A DNA stretch of 9,587 bases from Planctomycetaceae bacterium (lineage in GTDB: Bacteria; Planctomycetota; Planctomycetia; Pirellulales; Thermoguttaceae): positions 1-9,587 of the forward strand of contig JAIRPZ010000267.1 of assembly GCA_031256755.1 (NCBI GenBank), read 5' to 3'. Shown in pieces: positions 6,562 to 9,587 of the stretch. The notes under the pieces were generated by a model. The model saw only the letters and a list, made by a program, of their open reading frames with translations, was not told where the DNA came from and searched no databases. The translations under genes and the position numbers were made by a program. Positions within the stretch are counted from its first letter, which is position 1. The number at the start of each line of letters is the position of its first letter.

Positions 6562-7452
6562 TCAGCGGTTGGTGATTTCGGTTCCGATGCCCATACTGGT
6601 AAAAATTTCCAGCAGCAGCGCGTGCCGCAAACGACCGTTAATGATGTGAATCTTGTTGACTCCCCGTTCCAGTGTTTCCAGACACGCCTGAATTTTCGGG
6701 ATCATTCCTCCGGCAATCGAACCGGAGGCAAGCATTTTTTTGGCTTGATCGGCAGTGATGGAATCGATCATCGAATTCGGATCGTCCGGGTCTGTCCGCA
6801 CACCGTTCACTTCACTGACATAGACAAGTTTTTCCGCATGCAATTCTTTGGCAATCGCCGTTGCTGCCGTATCCGCATTCACGTTCAAACACTGCCCGCT
6901 GCCATCATGCATCACGGCAACGGAAGGAATGACCGGCACAACGCCGCTTTCGCAAAGTTGCCGGATCGGTTCCGTATTGACCTTCGTGACCGTACCGACC
7001 CAGCCCATATCGACTTCGCTGCCGCATTCATCCGTCAGCGTTAATTTCCTGCCGAATAAAACGTTGGAATCGAAACACACGCTCAGCGATGCCGCCTGCC
7101 CCTCAAAAAGCCGAATCCGATTGACAAGTTCCTCGTTAATCTCTTTTCCCAGAACCCGTTTAACAATTTCCAGCGAATCGGTATCCGTGTACCGCCGTCC
7201 CTGTACAAATCGGGGTTCGATGCCGGCATTCTGCATGGCTTGACTGATTGCCGCACCGCCGCCGTGAACGAGAACCGGTTTCATTCCGACCGATTCCATA
7301 AACACAATGTCAAGCAAAAGATGCGTCATCGCCGCCGTATCTTCCATTAAACTGCCGCCGATTTTGACGACTGTTATCTTGCCGCGGTGCTGACGGATCC
7401 ATTTCAGGGCTTCAATCAGCACATCTGCTTTTTCTATCGCTTTATTCACCAT
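6562..7452 (-). CDS. argB: Acetylglutamate kinase
   Basis: The enzyme phosphorylates N-acetyl-L-glutamate with ATP, the second step of arginine synthesis, in the cytoplasm. At 296 aa it has the usual length. Landmarks of the amino-acid kinase fold are VVKIGGS (28-34, Lys30), LVHGGGAAI (61-69), the GRRYTD block (85-90), LNVNADTAA (189-197) and GGMIPKI (248-254, Lys253). An extra N-terminal helix (about 4-21) and the C-terminal HALLLEIFTSMGIGTEI (277-293) match the arginine-inhibited hexameric enzymes, so feedback inhibition by arginine is likely. ATG 7452 has no clear Shine-Dalgarno but fits the family N-terminus. lgt lies 56 nt upstream on the same strand with no terminator between, so co-transcription is likely. 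The 3' end faces the secreted-protein gene with a 4-bp gap. No other arg gene is present. Confidence 0.96.
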   Translation of the reverse strand: MVNKAIEKADVLIEALKWIRQHRGKITVVKIGGSLMEDTAAMTHLLLDIVFMESVGMKPVLVHGGGAAISQAMQNAGIEPRFVQGRRYTDTDSLEIVKRVLGKEINEELVNRIRLFEGQAASLSVCFDSNVLFGRKLTLTDECGSEVDMGWVGTVTKVNTEPIRQLCESGVVPVIPSVAVMHDGSGQCLNVNADTAATAIAKELHAEKLVYVSEVNGVRTDPDDPNSMIDSITADQAKKMLASGSIAGGMIPKIQACLETLERGVNKIHIINGRLRHALLLEIFTSMGIGTEITNR

Positions 7453-7508
7453 TACCGGACAACAAGATGATTAGTTTGAGGGCGTAAGAACGAGAGCGGT
7501 ATTGTCCC

Positions 7509-8927
7509 TTATTTTCGTAAATAGTCAACCGTCCGCTTTCCGTTTTTCCGCACGGCAACGGCAAAAAGAACCGCACCGGCAATAAAAACGGCAACGCTCA
7601 CGTTTTGCGAAACGGTTAAACCCGTTCCGAAAAAGGATTCTTCATCGGTGCGGATCATTTCCAACATAAACCGTACCGCAGGATAGAGCAACATAAAAGT
7701 TGCAAAAACCAGACCGTCATGTCTTTTATAAAAATCAAGCCGCCCCAGCAGCAGCAAAAGACCGCAAATGCAAAACGCCGAAACCGAACTGTAAATTTGC
7801 GTCGGATGCACCGGCAAAACCGGCGATGATTCCCGCTCCAAAAAATACGGAACGGTTTCTGTCCGCGCCGCATTGCTGAAAATATCGAACCGAATCCGTT
7901 TGTCCGAAAGTTCTTCCTGCCTGTAAGAAAGCAGCCGAGCCGCATCATGACCAGTGCCTTGACATACGCACGCTGCTGTTTCCTGCCTGTAAGAAAGTAG
8001 CCGAGCCGCATCATGACACGTGCGGACGTTCAAGACCACATCTTTGTTTCCGATACTCCGTATCTTCATTCCTTTCTTCATCCCGATTTTTTCGGCAGTG
8101 CTGCCTTTTGCGACTTCAGCAACTGCAAGCACCGTATGACCGGATGTGTTTCCGGCAGGGACTTCTTTGAATTTCAAGCCGCAGCAGAAAATATCGCCGT
8201 GTGCAATTTGGTGAAGATGAACCGGACTTCCTTCAGGAAAAGTGATTCCCCATGGAACATCGGTGATTCCGCCGTAGCAGCAGCCGTTGCAGAGGCAGCC
8301 GATGCGTCCGATGGCAATGCCGAGCATCAGCCCGACGGCAACGGCATCGAACGATTTCAGAACCGGCAATTTTTTTACCTGCATATAGATAAAACCGCCG
8401 AGCATTCCGCCGAGAATGGAACCGAAAACGACTAATCCGCCTTGAGCGATATTGAGGACATTGAAAAAAGATTCAACCGGACGGAATTGACCGGCAGCGT
8501 CAAAACAGAGCATGTCGCGCCAGTATTCTGTAACATAAAATATCCGTGCGCCGATGACACCGGTCAGACATGTCCAGAAACAGAGTGAAGCCGCGGTTTC
8601 ACCGGCAATGCCTTTTTTCGCTGCCAGATAAACTACCAGCGAGCAGCCGAGAAAAATGGCAAAAAGCAGGCACAAACCGTAACCGCGGATGGGGATGCCG
8701 TGTCCATGTTCCGCAGTGGCGGGAATAACATAGATCAGGATGATTCCGCCGAAAAGCAATAACAATGCGGCACTGCCGATGTCGGCGGTCTTTATTTTTT
8801 TCGTTTGATAGTATTGCCATGCTTGTGAAAGACACGCGAAGAGACAAAACAATCCGAGTCCCCAGCCCCATCCGAAGACCGGCTGCCCGCAGAACGTTTC
8901 AGGAATATAACAAAGCGTTTGACACAT
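7509..8927 (-). CDS. lgt: Prolipoprotein diacylglyceryl transferase with inserted PDZ-like domain
   Basis: This integral membrane enzyme transfers diacylglycerol from phosphatidylglycerol to the lipobox cysteine of prolipoproteins. From ATG 8927 it has 472 aa, against about 260-300 in typical Lgt. About nine hydrophobic segments are visible. Family signatures are IRGYGL (Tyr83), AQGGLVVFGS (161-170), GRIGCLCNGCCYGG (207-220), VHPTQIYSS (373-381) and VRFMLEMIR (418-426, Arg419 and Glu423). Between the GRIG and HPTQ signatures, where ordinary Lgt has a short loop, lies an insert. Its region of about 263-350 looks like a PDZ domain (VLAVAEVAKGSTAEKIGMKK then GMKIRSIGNKD) and itself carries a 22-residue duplication. 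Compared with E. coli Lgt, His103 is replaced by Phe168 and Asn146 by Cys211; the GRIGC...GCCYG form also occurs naturally in other phyla. A frame extension to TTG 8966 exists, but a promoter occupies it, so ATG 8927 is preferred; 8957 and 8948 are the other ATGs. Upstream of argB, probably one transcript. Confidence 0.92.
   Translation of the reverse strand: MCQTLCYIPETFCGQPVFGWGWGLGLFCLFACLSQAWQYYQTKKIKTADIGSAALLLLFGGIILIYVIPATAEHGHGIPIRGYGLCLLFAIFLGCSLVVYLAAKKGIAGETAASLCFWTCLTGVIGARIFYVTEYWRDMLCFDAAGQFRPVESFFNVLNIAQGGLVVFGSILGGMLGGFIYMQVKKLPVLKSFDAVAVGLMLGIAIGRIGCLCNGCCYGGITDVPWGITFPEGSPVHLHQIAHGDIFCCGLKFKEVPAGNTSGHTVLAVAEVAKGSTAEKIGMKKGMKIRSIGNKDVVLNVRTCHDAARLLSYRQETAACVCQGTGHDAARLLSYRQEELSDKRIRFDIFSNAARTETVPYFLERESSPVLPVHPTQIYSSVSAFCICGLLLLLGRLDFYKRHDGLVFATFMLLYPAVRFMLEMIRTDEESFFGTGLTVSQNVSVAVFIAGAVLFAVAVRKNGKRTVDYLRK
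7914..8017. repeat. 38-bp direct repeat with 66-bp period inside lgt
   Basis: Positions 7914-7951 and 7980-8017 are identical except for one base (C7932 versus T7998). The offset is exactly 66 bp, so the frame is kept and 22 residues are added. Each copy encodes HDAARLLSYRQE at the end of the PDZ-like insert, with AACVCQGTG lying between the copies. The near identity, silent difference included, points to a recent duplication. Confidence 0.9.
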
Positions 8928-8937
8928 AAGATGATTG

Positions 8938-8966
8938 ATTCTATACATTTTTTGCATGCGTGTCAA
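8938..8966 (-). promoter_or_regulatory. Consensus sigma70 promoter of lgt
   Basis: On the minus strand a perfect TTGACA (8961-8966) is followed after exactly 17 nt by TAGAAT (8938-8943). Only 10 nt separate the -10 from ATG 8927, so the transcript would begin 2-4 nt before the start codon. It lies over the TTG at 8966 and the ATGs at 8957 and 8948, which a transcript from here could not contain. It would also drive argB. Confidence 0.65.
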
Positions 8967-8969
8967 GAT

Positions 8970-8997
8970 AAAGCCGGAACAATAACGATGCGGCTTT
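8970..8997. other. Weak inverted repeat upstream of the lgt promoter
   Basis: AAAGCCG (8970-8976) pairs with CGGCTTT (8991-8997) across a 14-nt loop, just upstream of the lgt -35. T bases follow on the plus strand, but no plus-strand gene ends here. It could be a binding site or chance. Confidence 0.2.
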
Positions 8998-9068
8998 TAT
9001 TCCCGGCAACCGGCAGCGGTCGGTCCGTTGCGTAGTTTCCCGACTTGCGAATTTTTACCCGACATTTT

Positions 9069-9077
9069 TGCTATTCT
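9069..9077 (+). promoter_or_regulatory. Candidate extended -10 promoter of the right-end gene remnant
   Basis: TGCTATTCT has the TGn extension and a TATTCT -10 (9072-9077). The only -35-like sequence, TTGCGA at 9045-9050, is 21 nt away, which is too far. The leader to ATG 9134 would be about 50 nt and would include the inverted repeat at 9089-9110. Confidence 0.25.
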
Positions 9078-9088
9078 TTCGTATGTAA

Positions 9089-9110
9089 GAACAGATACTT
9101 ATTTCTGTTC
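9089..9110. repeat. 7-bp perfect inverted repeat before the right-end gene remnant
   Basis: GAACAGA (9089-9095) and TCTGTTC (9104-9110) are separated by 8 nt. The repeat lies between the candidate promoter and the Shine-Dalgarno at 9121-9127. It could be an operator or a leader hairpin; no T-tract follows. Confidence 0.35.
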
Positions 9111-9133
9111 CTGCATTTCCAAAGGAGTCCGCA

Positions 9134-9549
9134 ATGTCCTCTTCGCCCGCCCCTGCCGCCGCCCGACTTCGGCAATGCCCCACAGCGTTCCCGCCCCGCG
9201 GTCAAAACACGGAGTCTCCCATCCGTTTCACACCGTCATCACCATTGTCATCCTCGGAGTGCCGACAGACCACACCATCGCCGAAATCCTCAAAAGAATC
9301 TCTATCAAAGACCTGCAAAACAATTTCAGGAATCTATTCTTCGCCATTGGGAGGCGGTGCCTGCATTCGGAGAAGGACAAGGAGTACGGCGCAGACCAAC
9401 ACGTTTTTCGGAGTGCGGCGTTGGGGGATGTTTGGACGTTTCTGACGGGAATGGCTGGAGCGGTAGTGCGTCTGACGAAGAAGGAGCGCACTTTGCGGGA
9501 AGTGAGAGAACGATTGAGAGCAAAACCTCAAAACGCTCGCCAAATGTAA
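9134..9549 (+). pseudogene. Frameshifted gene remnant, possibly the N-terminal part of a transposase
   Basis: A strong Shine-Dalgarno (AAAGGAG, 9121-9127) precedes ATG 9134. In its own frame the product begins MSSSPAPAAA and then becomes low-complexity S, P and R sequence. Protein-like sequence moves to other frames: DFGNAPQR in the third frame, then VPAPRSKHGVSHPFHTVITI and IVILG in the first, continuing with TIAEILKRISIKDLQNNF to TAA 9547. That order (small polar N-terminus, DFG, a PxPR-basic-HPF block, a hydrophobic helix) resembles the N-terminal domain of IS4/ISAs1-like transposases, where VPDPR...RHPLH is usual. At least two indels are needed to join the parts. The DDE catalytic domain is absent and no terminal inverted repeats were found, so this is at most a remnant. 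The final 60 residues are charged and unrecognised. The last 38 nt of the window hold nothing I can name. Confidence 0.4.
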
Positions 9550-9587
9550 AACTCCAAAACGGACTGAATATTTTCGCTTACGTGAAG

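Noticed and set aside
7655..8014. Second minus-strand frame across the lgt repeats, with a repeated MMRLGYFLTGRK-like motif
   Set aside because: The repeat arises only because the DNA duplication is read in another frame; the lgt frame has the conserved motifs on both sides.
7914..8017. Direct repeats as a CRISPR array
   Set aside because: There are only two copies, with a 28-nt gap, inside a conserved coding frame and kept in register by 66 bp; this is a coding duplication.
8928..8966. N-terminal extension of Lgt from TTG 8966
   Set aside because: The TTG is part of a perfect -35 box and the extension spans the -10; a transcript from this promoter could not encode it.
9028..9549. Intact 173-codon gene starting at 9028
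   Set aside because: It has no Shine-Dalgarno, and its first 35 codons cover the candidate promoter, the inverted repeat and the better start signals at 9121-9136. Only its later part looks protein-like, consistent with a frameshifted remnant.

Overview
The window (about 50% GC) most likely comes from a planctomycete, probably an uncultured relative of the Pirellulales. No single gene proves this. The case rests on a combination: a secreted sialate O-acetylesterase, a DUF4432 aldose-epimerase-like protein, a bacterial DNA topoisomerase VI B subunit, a prolipoprotein diacylglyceryl transferase (Lgt) with a PDZ-like domain inserted in it, and a secreted cysteine-rich protein whose C-terminal block I associate with planctomycetes. 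No rRNA, tRNA, CRISPR array or complete mobile element was seen.

Layout. Positions 1-1405 (minus) hold the first 468 codons of a secreted sialate O-acetylesterase that runs off the left edge. A 192-nt gap with a large imperfect palindrome separates it from top6B (1598-3535, minus). A divergent control region (3536-3668) follows, with short palindromes lying on candidate promoters for both directions. The AT-rich stretch 3669-4337 (plus) is a decayed gene of about 220 codons with two frameshifts at A-runs and two in-frame stops. Next on the plus strand come a DUF4432 sugar-epimerase-like gene (4515-5651), a possible 33-codon coupled ORF (5651-5752) and a secreted protein (5790-6557). The latter meets argB (6562-7452, minus) tail to tail with only 4 bp between stops. 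argB lies 56 nt downstream of lgt (7509-8927, minus), so the two are probably co-transcribed. The right end (9134-9549, plus) holds a frameshifted remnant that may be the N-terminal part of a transposase.

How the genes relate. The esterase and the DUF4432 protein fit scavenging and conversion of host or environmental sugars. Lgt attaches lipid to exported lipoproteins, ArgB commits glutamate to arginine synthesis, and Top6B is the ATPase half of a type IIB topoisomerase. The region looks like housekeeping and scavenging genes interrupted by two decayed inserts, not one dedicated pathway.

The most notable points are the Lgt with an inserted PDZ-like domain that itself carries an in-frame 66-bp duplication, a consensus promoter inside the apparent 5' end of lgt that forces a downstream, almost leaderless start, top6B with no A-subunit gene next to it, and the decayed gene. 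I saw no convincing evidence of a new multi-gene system.
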